Source of the DNA: Parvibium lacunae
Lineage (GTDB): Bacteria > Pseudomonadota > Gammaproteobacteria > Burkholderiales > Burkholderiaceae_D
Reading direction: 5' to 3'
Length of the DNA stretch: 64,000 nt
Assembly: GCF_003335215.1 (NCBI RefSeq)
Contig: NZ_QPGB01000003.1
Coordinates: 62,001 to 126,000 of the forward strand
Below the pieces are notes generated by a model, which worked only from the letters and a program-made list of their open reading frames with translations, did no database searches and was not told the origin of the DNA. Positions 18,944 through 28,245 of this stretch are shown piece by piece (position 1 is the stretch's first letter; each line of letters starts with the position of its first letter). The position numbers were made by a program, and so were the translations under genes.

Positions 18944-20394
18944 TCTTTTTTCTCATTATTAAGCGAACACTTGAGCATCTGATTCAAATTAGCATTAGTG
19001 AAAATAATGTAGTAAGTAACAATCAGAAAAGGGAGTGAGATTAAGAATGATTCAAGTACTAAAAAGGCTAGATTCTCTGACCAGCTAAAAAGAAGATTGA
19101 TGCTGATACCAGCAGATAGCGCCAAAAACCCCAATAGCCAATAGCCAACTTGAATAGTAAAATTGACTAGATTGTACATAAGGTAATACATCATGACGAC
19201 CATACCTATCCCAGCCACTAAAAGTGAAAATGCAATAAACTTTGCTGGTAGCGAGATAACGTATAGTAAGACGGATGTGATAAAAAATAATACTATGGCA
19301 CATAGATATGGAGGAACTTGTGTTGCCGTCACTTTCCTAATTTGAGCAGCAAGCGAAAATACATTTGCTACTGAACGGCATAATTCAATTAAAATTCCCA
19401 CAGCAAAGAAAAAGTAAGCATCAATATAGCTTGACCCACCAAGCAGAAAAACAATTGGATATGCGAGGGTTAGTAATATTCCCGCTAGTAGCAAATAGAT
19501 TGGACCCAGCAAATTAACAATCTGGCTCATCGCTATTTCTTGTGATCGATCTTCCGCCGCAAACTCATCTAATTTTTTAAAAAAGCGGGGGTAAAAGTAC
19601 TGCATCAATACAGACTCAACCAAACCAAAAATCTGCATCGCTAGAGTCATGCCAAGTGCTAGTAAACCTAAAAAACTGGCGCCCCAATGATACTCAATGA
19701 TCCATCGATGTCCATACTGTAAAAACCATAATAACCCTGCTGAGATAGCCAGAGGAATACAAAAATCTCTATAAGTAGCCCAATTTAAAAAGTCAGACCT
19801 CTCAAAATCGGGATCTGTAACAACATATTTTCTTATGTAGGATCGGGCTATAAAGGCTGGCACTAAGAGTGCGGAGGAATATGCGATCAACCAAGAAGGT
19901 ACTGAATCAATGTACTTTAATGAAAAAAAACAAAATAAAACCACTAGCGCGCTACCGAGTAAAGAAAGTTGAGCAGATTTCTTTGCGAATCCCAGCATAT
20001 TGAGTAAAGGTACATATGTCGCATTCAAATTTACCCAATAGACTGCCAGAAATATTGCCAGTAGTTCAAACCAGTCTGGCGATACGCCAGAGCGGAGAAA
20101 GGAGAAAATGCAGCATATAGCCATTCCGATGAGGGCAGTGGCAAGGAGATAATTAGAATGCTGATCTAGTTTTTGACGCAATATGCCTGAAGACTGCCAT
20201 TCATGCGTATGACGATTTATGTATTGCCCAATTGGGCTAACAAGAACCAAACTGCAAAAAAATTGGATTGAAATCAGCAGAGCAAGCTGGCCATATTGTG
20301 ATGGTGAGAAATAACTTGTTGTAATCTTAACATTTGCCAGGGTTAATAAACCCACACAGATTCGACCAATAGATATCCATAAAAACTCAGACAT
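18940..20394 (-). CDS. Wzx-like polysaccharide flippase
   Basis: About 484 residues with 12-14 predicted membrane helices and few conserved polar residues, the pattern of MOP-superfamily flippases. The first segments (YFSPSQYGQLALLISIQFF, SPIGQYINRHTHEW) are typical of Wzx-type proteins. It would flip an undecaprenyl-linked repeat unit across the inner membrane. This is one of two flippases in the window, the other at 41909-43351. The ATG at 20394 overlaps the GT10 stop by 8 bp. A weak similarity to polymerases cannot be excluded from composition alone. Confidence 0.8.
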   Translation of the reverse strand: MSEFLWISIGRICVGLLTLANVKITTSYFSPSQYGQLALLISIQFFCSLVLVSPIGQYINRHTHEWQSSGILRQKLDQHSNYLLATALIGMAICCIFSFLRSGVSPDWFELLAIFLAVYWVNLNATYVPLLNMLGFAKKSAQLSLLGSALVVLFCFFSLKYIDSVPSWLIAYSSALLVPAFIARSYIRKYVVTDPDFERSDFLNWATYRDFCIPLAISAGLLWFLQYGHRWIIEYHWGASFLGLLALGMTLAMQIFGLVESVLMQYFYPRFFKKLDEFAAEDRSQEIAMSQIVNLLGPIYLLLAGILLTLAYPIVFLLGGSSYIDAYFFFAVGILIELCRSVANVFSLAAQIRKVTATQVPPYLCAIVLFFITSVLLYVISLPAKFIAFSLLVAGIGMVVMMYYLMYNLVNFTIQVGYWLLGFLALSAGISINLLFSWSENLAFLVLESFLISLPFLIVTYYIIFTNANLNQMLKCSLNNEKKE

Positions 20395-21433
20395 GGTCAA
20401 TATCGCTCACTATGATCTTAGTGATTGTTTCTGCGAAATATTCTGCACTGAAAGAGTACGACGCTGGGCTCTGCAGAAAGTCAGAAATTGCCTGTTGATA
20501 AGTTGTATATTTTTCTTCATTGATGGATTTCAGATAGGAATACATTGTCTGAATGTCGGCAAAATCTCTTCTATCTATGAAACAGTTAGCAGGAATATGA
20601 TCAGTAATATTATCTGCGCCCCAATAAACGGGAATACAGCCAGAAAAAAAACAATCAAAAATTTTTTCTGTGATATAGCCGGGTAAGTCGCAAACATTTT
20701 CGTAACAGATTGCGAATTTTGTTTTACGCAATATCGAAGATTTTTGTTTGATCGGACCACGATAACTTCGAAATGGATGATATATCTTATTGATCTTAAA
20801 TAGATCAAAAGTTTTTCTATAGATTTTTAAAACAATCTTACCTATTACCCCCGAAGTAGGTGGTGCAGGAATGTCCCAATCCATACCATATAAATCAAAA
20901 TCATGGGGAGCATTCTGTTCAAACCAGCGAATTGTTTCGACTCGTTCTGAATATAATTCGCGCGGATCAGAAATTGCAGTGGTTTTATTGCCTGCGATCA
21001 TGCAACAAAATTTATCACGTGCTCGCCAGTCACCTACTTCAGGTATGACAAGTTGATTAGGGAAATTAATTTTGATATAGCGGTTGTCATCTACCAAGTC
21101 ATCCCGCCAAGTAAATATTTTTCTGTAGTTAGCTAGCTTAGCTGTAACGCCATTTTGAGGCTTTAATAACTCGGTTTCCAATAGAATCAGAAAATCTCGC
21201 TTAGATGAAGCATGAGACTGAACGTCCATGTCTAAATACCAAACTTCAGCTGCATCACTACAAATACGATCTGGCGTTTGAAGCAATATCCTATGTTGTT
21301 CCAGCAAACATTTTAAGTACCAATAAGGATAATAACAATTGTCTCGATTACCAGCTGCGGCCAAGTCAAAAATACTATTATTACTAATATTGGTCGCAAC
21401 AAAAGCTAAATTAATTTGGTTCGCTATTGGCAT
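20387..21433 (-). CDS. GT10 family alpha-1,3/1,4-fucosyltransferase (candidate colitosyltransferase)
   Basis: 348 residues. The GT10 donor site is unmistakable: FAICYEN at 240-246 and TEKIFDCFFSGCIPVYWGA at 255-273, followed by IPANCFIDRRDF. Family members transfer L-fucose from GDP-fucose to O-3 or O-4 of GlcNAc to build Lewis epitopes, as in Helicobacter. There is no C-terminal heptad-repeat tail. Next to a GT11 enzyme and a ColD-like dehydratase, it may transfer colitose rather than fucose. It overlaps the FkbM gene by 23 bp. Confidence 0.92.
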   Translation of the reverse strand: MPIANQINLAFVATNISNNSIFDLAAAGNRDNCYYPYWYLKCLLEQHRILLQTPDRICSDAAEVWYLDMDVQSHASSKRDFLILLETELLKPQNGVTAKLANYRKIFTWRDDLVDDNRYIKINFPNQLVIPEVGDWRARDKFCCMIAGNKTTAISDPRELYSERVETIRWFEQNAPHDFDLYGMDWDIPAPPTSGVIGKIVLKIYRKTFDLFKINKIYHPFRSYRGPIKQKSSILRKTKFAICYENVCDLPGYITEKIFDCFFSGCIPVYWGADNITDHIPANCFIDRRDFADIQTMYSYLKSINEEKYTTYQQAISDFLQSPASYSFSAEYFAETITKIIVSDIDHV

Positions 21434-22106
21434 GCGCTTTTAGCTCCCAAGATTCCCACACAAATGGAAAATTCCATGATTCTTGGTGAGTGATTGATAG
21501 TTTTTCTCGGATTTGTGTCCGTTTGGTTTCTGCATTATCAATAAAGTTATGGAACTGAATTTGCAAGAAACGAATATTTTTTATGTAACCAGATTCAATA
21601 ATCGCTGGTAAGACATCGTATTCACCGCCCTCAATATTGATTTTAAGGAGATCAATTTTATCTAGCTTTAATTCTTTAAATACCTCATTAACATCTCTTA
21701 AAGTTGCTGAGATCTCTCTTGAATTTATATTTTTTTTATAAAAACTTGTTGCATCAGCAGAGTCTGTGAATGTGCAAATTTGATTAGCGCCAGACAGACC
21801 ATAATTAAGACAAATAATATTTTTAATCTGTCGAAAACGAATTACGCAATGATCATAGTAATGAGGCATTGGTTCGAATATATACACCGTAGACTGATAG
21901 CGCTCATACATTTCTTTGGCAAAGTCTCCTACATAACCCCCGATGTCTAGTATCACACTGCTGTTGTTTAAAGGATATTCCATTCGATAGGTTTTATCCC
22001 CATCAACCCGAAACCATTTCTTTATTTCAAGTAAAAAAGGGTCCCTTAATATTTCCCTTTTAAAGATATTCTGGATTTTTGTGAGTACGCGCTTTAGCAA
22101 ATACAT
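21411..22106 (-). CDS. FkbM family SAM-dependent methyltransferase
   Basis: 231 residues from the ATG at 22106, one base after the ColD-like stop codon; longer readings to 22196 run into the ColD-like gene. VILDIGGYVGDFAKEMYERY is the SAM loop, YIFEPMPHYYDHC follows motif II, and DLLKINIEGGEYDVLPAI is the FkbM signature. It probably O-methylates a sugar of the glycan repeat. The target sugar is unknown. Confidence 0.88.
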   Translation of the reverse strand: MYLLKRVLTKIQNIFKREILRDPFLLEIKKWFRVDGDKTYRMEYPLNNSSVILDIGGYVGDFAKEMYERYQSTVYIFEPMPHYYDHCVIRFRQIKNIICLNYGLSGANQICTFTDSADATSFYKKNINSREISATLRDVNEVFKELKLDKIDLLKINIEGGEYDVLPAIIESGYIKNIRFLQIQFHNFIDNAETKRTQIREKLSITHQESWNFPFVWESWELKAHANSEPN

Positions 22107-22107
22107 A

Positions 22108-23292
22108 TTAAATTTCTTGCAATTGTTGAATAGCATCCTGAATTGGATAATGATGATTACCGATAAATAGCCCATGTTTATCGATGTAATCAGCATTCAC
22201 TAACTCACCCTGTATTTCACTATCAAAATATTTGACCACTTCGTTTTTAGCAAAATTCCCCGCAACAATGGGGCGACACTCGAAACCTCGTTCACGTAAG
22301 CGCATGACTAACTCTTTTCTTGTCATGGAAACCCCGGGCCGAATGACTAAGCTGAAACCAAACCAACTGCTTTCGCCAATTTCTTTTTGTATGCTTAAAG
22401 TAGGATGGTGCTCCATTTTTTCTTGCAGATAGAGACCATTCTCACGGCGCGCCCGAATAATCTCAGGCAGTTTCTTTACCTGCTCAATCCCAATCGCGCC
22501 AGATAGCTCCAGTGGCCGCAGGTTATATCCAGGCAAGACAAAGCGAAAGGATTCTTCAAATGGATCAGCACTTTTTTCTCCACAAACCAAATTGTGCTGG
22601 GGTAAGTTACGAGTCCATCCATGCGCACGTAAACACAGCATGATTTGGTATAGCTCCTCATCATCTGTCACCACCATACCGCCTTCCATAGTAGAGATAT
22701 GGTGAGAGAAAAAAGCGCTAAAACTCCCCATAACACCAAAGGTACCCGCTTGTTTACCGCTAAAAGTCGCGCCCATTGACTCACAATTATCTTCTAGCAG
22801 CACAATATTACGAGTGCCAATCAGCGCCTGGATCTGAGCAAAGTCGTTGGGGTTACCCAGTAGATTAACCGCCATGATTGCGCGTGTTTTTTCAGTGATG
22901 GCTGTTTCGAGTTGCACTAAATCATAATTCAGTGTTTGCAAATCGATATCAACAAACTTAAGCTTTAACCCATATTGATAGAGTGGATAGTAAGTTGTGC
23001 TCCAAGAAACAGCCGGCACAATCACTTCGTCGCCGCGCTCTAGTTTCAAGTTAGGATTTTTAGAGTAGAACAGCGCGCCCACCATCAGAAGATTTGCAGA
23101 TGAGCCAGAATTCACCATGACACAATATTGACTCTGAGTATATTCAGCAAAGCGTTTTTCAAAGGTGGCGACTTGTTGCCCCATGGTAAACATCCCTGAC
23201 GCAATAACGCTCTGCATTGCAGCATATTCCGCGTCATCCCATGTTGCCGTTGCCAATGGATATTTAATGGGGGATTGATTAGATGTTTGCAT
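22108..23292 (-). CDS. colD: ColD-like GDP-4-keto-6-deoxy-D-mannose 3-dehydratase
   Basis: About 394 residues from the ATG at 23292 (ATG 23313 also possible). The fold is DegT/AHBA aminotransferase: MVNSGSSANLL, AVNLLGNPN and LLEDNCESMGA bind PLP. At the position of the PLP lysine, however, the sequence is FSHHISTMEGG, so a His pair replaces the Lys. That change defines ColD and RfbH, which use PMP or PLP to remove the 3-hydroxyl instead of transaminating. RfbH acts on CDP-sugars and has extra Cys for an iron-sulfur cluster, not seen here. With gmd upstream, the GDP substrate and colitose branch are favoured. Confidence 0.9.
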   Translation of the reverse strand: MQTSNQSPIKYPLATATWDDAEYAAMQSVIASGMFTMGQQVATFEKRFAEYTQSQYCVMVNSGSSANLLMVGALFYSKNPNLKLERGDEVIVPAVSWSTTYYPLYQYGLKLKFVDIDLQTLNYDLVQLETAITEKTRAIMAVNLLGNPNDFAQIQALIGTRNIVLLEDNCESMGATFSGKQAGTFGVMGSFSAFFSHHISTMEGGMVVTDDEELYQIMLCLRAHGWTRNLPQHNLVCGEKSADPFEESFRFVLPGYNLRPLELSGAIGIEQVKKLPEIIRARRENGLYLQEKMEHHPTLSIQKEIGESSWFGFSLVIRPGVSMTRKELVMRLRERGFECRPIVAGNFAKNEVVKYFDSEIQGELVNADYIDKHGLFIGNHHYPIQDAIQQLQEI

Positions 23293-24220
23293 AATTTTCT
23301 TTATAGAAAGCATAGCTTAGCTCAATGCCTGCCGACAGCGACGTTCTCGCGTGCCAGCCCAGATCATTGATGATTGTTGTAGAGACGAGCTTACGTTGCA
23401 TTCCAACTGGTTTACTCAAATCAAAAACAAAATTGCCCTCCCAGCCGATGATGTCAGAGACAGCTTGGTAATATTCCTTAATGCTGAAATCATGACCAAG
23501 GCCGACATTCACCATACTGGGTAACGCCGATATTTTATCCAGGCAGAAAATGATGGCATCTGCCATGTCTCCCGCATACATAAACTCACGACGAGCAGAG
23601 CCGTCACCCCATATTTCTACTGTCTTTTCAGAGCGTAACTTTGCCTGATGCACTTTATGGATAATCGCTGGAATCAGATGTGAATGCGTCGGAGAAAATT
23701 TGTCATGACGCCCATATAAATTGCAAGGAATCAATGTTTTGTAGCAGCGCGAGGGGTATTGTTTACTGATGTAGTTACATAACCGAGCGGTAATGATTTT
23801 TGCAAGGGCATAACCTTCATTCGTCGGTTCTAACTCGCCCTGTAGGATCTGATCTTCTGTCAATGGCGACTGACCAGCACGCGGGTACATGCAAGAGCTG
23901 CCCAGGTTAATCAGGTGCGCTATGCCCGCATGGTGGGCAGCTAAAACGATGTTACGACCTGCATCAAGATTCTCGACGAGAAAACCGACAGGGTCAGCAA
24001 TGTTTGCTTGGATGCCCCCCACTTTACCAGCAGCGTGTATCACTAAATCTGGCTTATATTGATTGAGATAAGCAAGGCAACTGCCGTAATCAGCAAGATT
24101 AAGAGAGGCGCGCGTAGGGGCCAGTATGGTGTATGGCTGGAGTGCAGGATGCTCTAATAAATTCTGCCCAACCATGCCGGTAGCACCGGTAATCATGATT
24201 GTTTTTATGACTTGATGCAT
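23279..24220 (-). CDS. colC: GDP-L-fucose synthase family epimerase/reductase (ColC-like)
   Basis: 313 residues, extended SDR. TGATGMVGQNLL binds NADPH; GSSCMYP (S109, C110), GYALAKI (Y137, K141) and THSHLIPAI (H181) match the catalytic Ser, Cys, Tyr, Lys and His of GDP-fucose synthase. The same family includes ColC, which epimerises and reduces the 3-deoxy keto sugar to GDP-L-colitose. Sequence cannot separate the two roles; the adjoining ColD-like gene favours ColC. It lies 21 bp after gmd. Confidence 0.82.
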   Translation of the reverse strand: MHQVIKTIMITGATGMVGQNLLEHPALQPYTILAPTRASLNLADYGSCLAYLNQYKPDLVIHAAGKVGGIQANIADPVGFLVENLDAGRNIVLAAHHAGIAHLINLGSSCMYPRAGQSPLTEDQILQGELEPTNEGYALAKIITARLCNYISKQYPSRCYKTLIPCNLYGRHDKFSPTHSHLIPAIIHKVHQAKLRSEKTVEIWGDGSARREFMYAGDMADAIIFCLDKISALPSMVNVGLGHDFSIKEYYQAVSDIIGWEGNFVFDLSKPVGMQRKLVSTTIINDLGWHARTSLSAGIELSYAFYKENYANI

Positions 24221-24241
24221 TCCGTGCGACCTCTATGTGAT

Positions 24242-25321
24242 TTAGCTACGCTGGGCGCGGTGGCCATGCGCAAGCACTTTTAAATCAAACTCTGCGGCCT
24301 TTAAATCTGCGCTCACCATTTCTTTTACCAATTCAGCAAAGCTGGTCTTTGCCTGCCAGCCCAATTTTTCACGCGCCTTAGTTGCATCGCCTAACAGCGT
24401 TTCCACTTCGGTCGGGCGGAAATAGCGTGGATCAATCGCAATAACCTGTCGCCCATTTTGATCAATGCCTTGCTCAGCCACCCCATCGCCATGCCAGGAT
24501 AGCTGCATTCCCAATTCTGCTGCAGCCAAGGTAACAAACTCACGGACGCTATATTGCGTACCTGTTGCAATCACAAAGTCTTCCGGCTGAGCCTGCTGCA
24601 ACATAAGCCACTGCATTTCTACATAATCCCTGGCATGGCCCCAATCCCGTTTGGCATCGAGGTTACCTAAATACAGCTTATCTTGTAACCCCAGCTTAAT
24701 GCGCGCTAGACCGCGAGTAATTTTTCGCGTGACAAAGGTTTCACCACGAATGGGTGATTCATGGTTAAACAAAATACCATTGCAGGCATAAATACCGTAT
24801 GCCTCACGATAATTAACAGTAATCCAGTACGCATATAACTTCGCTACTGCATAAGGGCTGCGGGGATAGAAAGGGGTGGTCTCACGCTGTGGGATCTCTT
24901 GAACCAAGCCATATAGCTCGGACGTAGACGCTTGATAAAAACGTGTTTTTCTTTCTAGTCCTAAAATCCGGATTGCTTCGAGCAACCTGAGCGCACCAAG
25001 GGCATCGGAATTCGCCGTGTATTCGGGTTCTTCAAATGACACGGCAACGTGGCTTTGTGCGGCTAGATTATAAATTTCGTCTGGCTGTACTTTTTGGATA
25101 ATATGGGTCAAGCTCGAAGAGTCTGTCATATCACCATGATGCAAGATGAAGCGGCCATCGGAAATATGGGGGTCTTGGAAAAGATGGTCAATCCGATCAG
25201 TATTAAACAACGAGGTGCGTCGCTTAATGCCATGTACCGTATAGCCCTTAGCTAACAGTAATTCAGCCAGGTAGGCTCCGTCTTGTCCTGTAATACCCGT
25301 AATTAGCGCGACTTTGTTCAT
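24242..25321 (-). CDS. gmd: GDP-mannose 4,6-dehydratase
   Basis: 359 residues. [34 protein letters not shown] and [19 protein letters not shown] are near-invariant in GMD enzymes; [10 protein letters not shown] and SPYAVAKLY give the catalytic Thr/Ser, Glu, Tyr and Lys. It converts GDP-D-mannose to GDP-4-keto-6-deoxymannose, the common precursor of GDP-fucose, GDP-rhamnose, GDP-perosamine and GDP-colitose. It is the first gene of the 11-kb minus-strand operon ending at manB, divergent from the wbpL-like gene. Confidence 0.96.
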   Translation of the reverse strand: MNKVALITGITGQDGAYLAELLLAKGYTVHGIKRRTSLFNTDRIDHLFQDPHISDGRFILHHGDMTDSSSLTHIIQKVQPDEIYNLAAQSHVAVSFEEPEYTANSDALGALRLLEAIRILGLERKTRFYQASTSELYGLVQEIPQRETTPFYPRSPYAVAKLYAYWITVNYREAYGIYACNGILFNHESPIRGETFVTRKITRGLARIKLGLQDKLYLGNLDAKRDWGHARDYVEMQWLMLQQAQPEDFVIATGTQYSVREFVTLAAAELGMQLSWHGDGVAEQGIDQNGRQVIAIDPRYFRPTEVETLLGDATKAREKLGWQAKTSFAELVKEMVSADLKAAEFDLKVLAHGHRAQRS

Positions 25322-25439
25322 GTTTCATCATTAATATAAATTTAACGGCTTTATTTTACCTGTATGTGTGCCAGATAAAACAACAAAATCAATTAATTGC
25401 ATGCGAAAATAAGAGAGTTTCAATCATTTTTCATCCTGC
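25322..25439. promoter_or_regulatory. divergent promoter region gmd / wbpL-like
   Basis: 118 bp of AT-rich DNA separate gmd (leftward) from the wbpL-like gene (rightward), so promoters for both operons must lie here or be supplied by read-through. A TAAAAT box on the gmd side is a plausible -10, with a poor -35 (TTGTTT, 19-bp spacer). No ops core is present, unlike the control region near 55.0 kb. Confidence 0.4.
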
Positions 25440-26450
25440 ATGGCTCATTTATTTTTGCTGGCTTTTGTAGTCACCGCTTTACTGATTTTTTTGGGGTTAA
25501 AACTAAATCTAGGGAGATGGTTTCTGGATGTACCCAATCAACGGTCGCTGCATAGCCAGCCAACCCCGCGCTTTGGTGGCAGCATATTGATGATGGTGAC
25601 ACTCATCATTGCGATGCTATACGTCCTTCCCATTCAATCAGCCAGCCTGATTATTTTCCTTAGCGCTTTATGCTTGGTCATTCTCGGGACATTGGATGAT
25701 CGCTACAGCCTACCCGCCTCCACCCGACTGATCATCCAGCTTATCAGTGCCATGATTTGTCTTACGCAACTCCCGCTAAACGCGCTACCGCCAGGATCTT
25801 CACTCATCGGCACCCTACTACTAGTCATCATTACCGCCTGGTCTGCTAATCTCTTTAATTTTATGGATGGCCTTGATGGATTGGCGGGGAGCATGGCTGC
25901 CATTGGCTTCACGGGTTATGCACTGCTCTTAGTACAACTGCCGCCCACGCCATGGGCACAGGCATTGTTAATGTTATGCCTCATCATTATTGGCAGCACT
26001 GCCGGGTTTTTATTATTTAACCGACCTCAAGCTACCATTTTCATGGGTGACGCCGGCTCGATAACACTGGGCTTTCTCGCTGCCATCGTTGGTATATTGG
26101 GTTATAAACTTAACTTCTGGTCCTGGCGCACACCCTGTTTATTATTCTGGCCATTCATCTTTGACAGTAGCTATACACTGATTAAGCGCATCGCACGTGG
26201 CGAGAAAATCTGGCAAGCTCACCGCCAGCACGTCTTTCAAAGAATGATTCTGGCTGGGCTGGATAAAAGACTGGTGTTAGGTCTACACCTCATCTATATG
26301 CTCCTTTGTTTAGGCTTAGCACTGTATCTTGAATCTCAGGTAATCCTCTCGGATTTCCTGATCATGGGGATACTGGTCATCGTCAGTATTACCCTATGCA
26401 ATTCTCTGCTAAAAAAATTAAATGCGGCGTCCAAAAACTATGTGGCATAA
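25440..26450 (+). CDS. wbpL: WbpL/WecA-family undecaprenyl-phosphate sugar-1-phosphate transferase
   Basis: 336 residues with about ten membrane helices. PNQRSLHSQPTPRFGG, the Asp-rich LGTLDDRYSLP, NLFNFMDGLDGLAG and HRQHVFQRM are the cytoplasmic-loop motifs of the WecA/WbpL group. It transfers a HexNAc-1-P (FucNAc, QuiNAc or GlcNAc type) to undecaprenyl phosphate and so starts O-unit synthesis. Pairing with a WbpM-like gene is the usual arrangement and suggests a 6-deoxy-HexNAc donor. A second transferase of this superfamily is at 55165-56223. Confidence 0.88.
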   Translation: MAHLFLLAFVVTALLIFLGLKLNLGRWFLDVPNQRSLHSQPTPRFGGSILMMVTLIIAMLYVLPIQSASLIIFLSALCLVILGTLDDRYSLPASTRLIIQLISAMICLTQLPLNALPPGSSLIGTLLLVIITAWSANLFNFMDGLDGLAGSMAAIGFTGYALLLVQLPPTPWAQALLMLCLIIIGSTAGFLLFNRPQATIFMGDAGSITLGFLAAIVGILGYKLNFWSWRTPCLLFWPFIFDSSYTLIKRIARGEKIWQAHRQHVFQRMILAGLDKRLVLGLHLIYMLLCLGLALYLESQVILSDFLIMGILVIVSITLCNSLLKKLNAASKNYVA

Positions 26451-28245
26451 CTATCGAATTTGGCTGGTCGTTGGCTATGACCTACTGGCAGCGAGCACAG
26501 CCTGGATAGTGGCTTGGTGGTTACGCTATAACCTGGCAATTCCAGATTACAGCGTTGACCTGCTCATTAGCAGTCTCCTTTTTGTGTTAGCCGTCGAGCT
26601 AGTTGCATTTAAATTATCTGGCCTCTATCGCGGTGTCTGGCTGTTTGCAAGCTTGCCCGATTTAAGGCGAATTGCGGTCGCCCTCATTTTCAGCGCATTA
26701 CTGATTCCAGTCGCAATGCTCTTTTGGCGTCATGGCGTCGGCATCCCTCGCTCGGTTTACATTATTAACCCGCTCATCCTCTGCTTGCTAATGGCTGGGG
26801 GCCGGCTAAGCTATCGTGCTTGGAAAGAATATCGAATATATGGGTGGCTTAGAACCCAGGGTAAGCCTGTTTTACTCATGGGCATTACCGATGAAGCGAT
26901 CTCTATTTTCAAACAACTTGAACGCAGCCCTGACTGGCAAGTGATTGGCATCGTTGATAACGCTGCGGAATTAAAGGGCCGTGAAGTTCATGGCATCCCT
27001 GTTTTAGGCCGACGCGAAAACCTAGCTGCGATTGCCGCTCATCATGGGGTTAAACAAGTGATATATGCTGATCGTGAAGGTGGTCATCATGAACGCAGAA
27101 TTGCTTATGAGCTCTGCCGTAACGCTGGGCTAGAAATGCTGGTTCCACCCAAAATGGAAGATTTGATTAGTGGCAGGGTCCAAGTATCGCCACTGCGCCA
27201 GATTGAATTGGAAGATCTTTTAGGGCGTGATGCTGTTAACCTCGACAACGCCGCGCTACATCAATTGATTCACCAGCAGCGCATCCTCATTACTGGGGCT
27301 GGTGGCTCGATTGGCGCCGAACTATGCCGGCAAATTCTCAAGTTTCGGCCTGCTCATTTGATTTGCCTGGAGCTCAGTGAGCATGCTCTGTATCAGATTG
27401 AGCAGGAGTTTTCAGCACACTATCCTGATACGCGATTGGATTTTTTAATTGCCGATGTTAAAGATTTTGAGCGCGTCTTATCTCTCTGTGAGCATTACCG
27501 GCCTCAACTCGTGTTCCATGCAGCGGCCTATAAACATGTTCCGCTCATGGAAGAGAAAAACATATTGCAAGCGATTAAAAATAACGCCATAGGCACACTC
27601 AATATCGCACGCGCTGCCATTCAATCAGAAGCACAAAAATTTGTGCTGGTCTCTACCGATAAGGCGGTCAACCCAACGAATGTGATGGGTGCCACCAAAA
27701 GATTGGCAGAACTGCTGGTTCAACAATTGCAAGCAAACAGCACTAAGACAGCATTACTGGCGGTGCGCTTTGGAAATGTATTAGGCTCAAATGGCAGTGT
27801 CATCCCCAAATTTCGCCAACAGATTGCAGCGGGTGGCCCGATCACGGTCACCCATCCTGACATTATTCGTTACTTCATGACAATCCCAGAAGCGGCTCAG
27901 CTGATCCTGCAGGCAGGTACGATGGGGCGTGGCGGAGAGATTTTCGTGCTGGATATGGGTGAGCCTGTGAAGATTGCTGATTTGGCGAAAGATTTGATTC
28001 AGCTAAGTGGCTTTGACCTTGCTGATATCCCGATCATTTACACAGGGTTGCGGCCTGGAGAAAAACTGTTTGAAGAATTGCTGGCCAACAATGAAACCAC
28101 ACAACAAACCTCGCACCCCAAAGTGCGGGCCTGTATTTCGCAGGCCGAATGGTCACTGACACCAGCAGAACTTAATGAATTGATTAACCCAAGCCTGGAT
28201 GAAAAACTCATCCGTGAAAAACTGATGCGCGCTATTCAGCCCTAG
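26422..28245 (+). CDS. wbpM: WbpM-like UDP-N-acetylglucosamine 4,6-dehydratase
   Basis: 607 residues. Four N-terminal membrane helices (to about 130) precede a CoA-binding-like domain and then the SDR domain: ITGAGGSIGAELCRQIL, HAAAYKHVPLMEE, and NVMGATKRLAELLV, in which Met replaces the usual catalytic Tyr. It makes UDP-4-keto-6-deoxy-GlcNAc for QuiNAc or D-FucNAc. It overlaps the wbpL-like gene by 29 bp, and its stop codon overlaps that of manC on the other strand. Confidence 0.92.
   Translation: MRRPKTMWHNYRIWLVVGYDLLAASTAWIVAWWLRYNLAIPDYSVDLLISSLLFVLAVELVAFKLSGLYRGVWLFASLPDLRRIAVALIFSALLIPVAMLFWRHGVGIPRSVYIINPLILCLLMAGGRLSYRAWKEYRIYGWLRTQGKPVLLMGITDEAISIFKQLERSPDWQVIGIVDNAAELKGREVHGIPVLGRRENLAAIAAHHGVKQVIYADREGGHHERRIAYELCRNAGLEMLVPPKMEDLISGRVQVSPLRQIELEDLLGRDAVNLDNAALHQLIHQQRILITGAGGSIGAELCRQILKFRPAHLICLELSEHALYQIEQEFSAHYPDTRLDFLIADVKDFERVLSLCEHYRPQLVFHAAAYKHVPLMEEKNILQAIKNNAIGTLNIARAAIQSEAQKFVLVSTDKAVNPTNVMGATKRLAELLVQQLQANSTKTALLAVRFGNVLGSNGSVIPKFRQQIAAGGPITVTHPDIIRYFMTIPEAAQLILQAGTMGRGGEIFVLDMGEPVKIADLAKDLIQLSGFDLADIPIIYTGLRPGEKLFEELLANNETTQQTSHPKVRACISQAEWSLTPAELNELINPSLDEKLIREKLMRAIQP

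Noticed and set aside
22108-23292. Reading this DegT-family gene as an aminotransferase for perosamine
   Set aside because: The PLP lysine is missing (FSHHIS), so transamination is not expected; ColD-type dehydration fits better.
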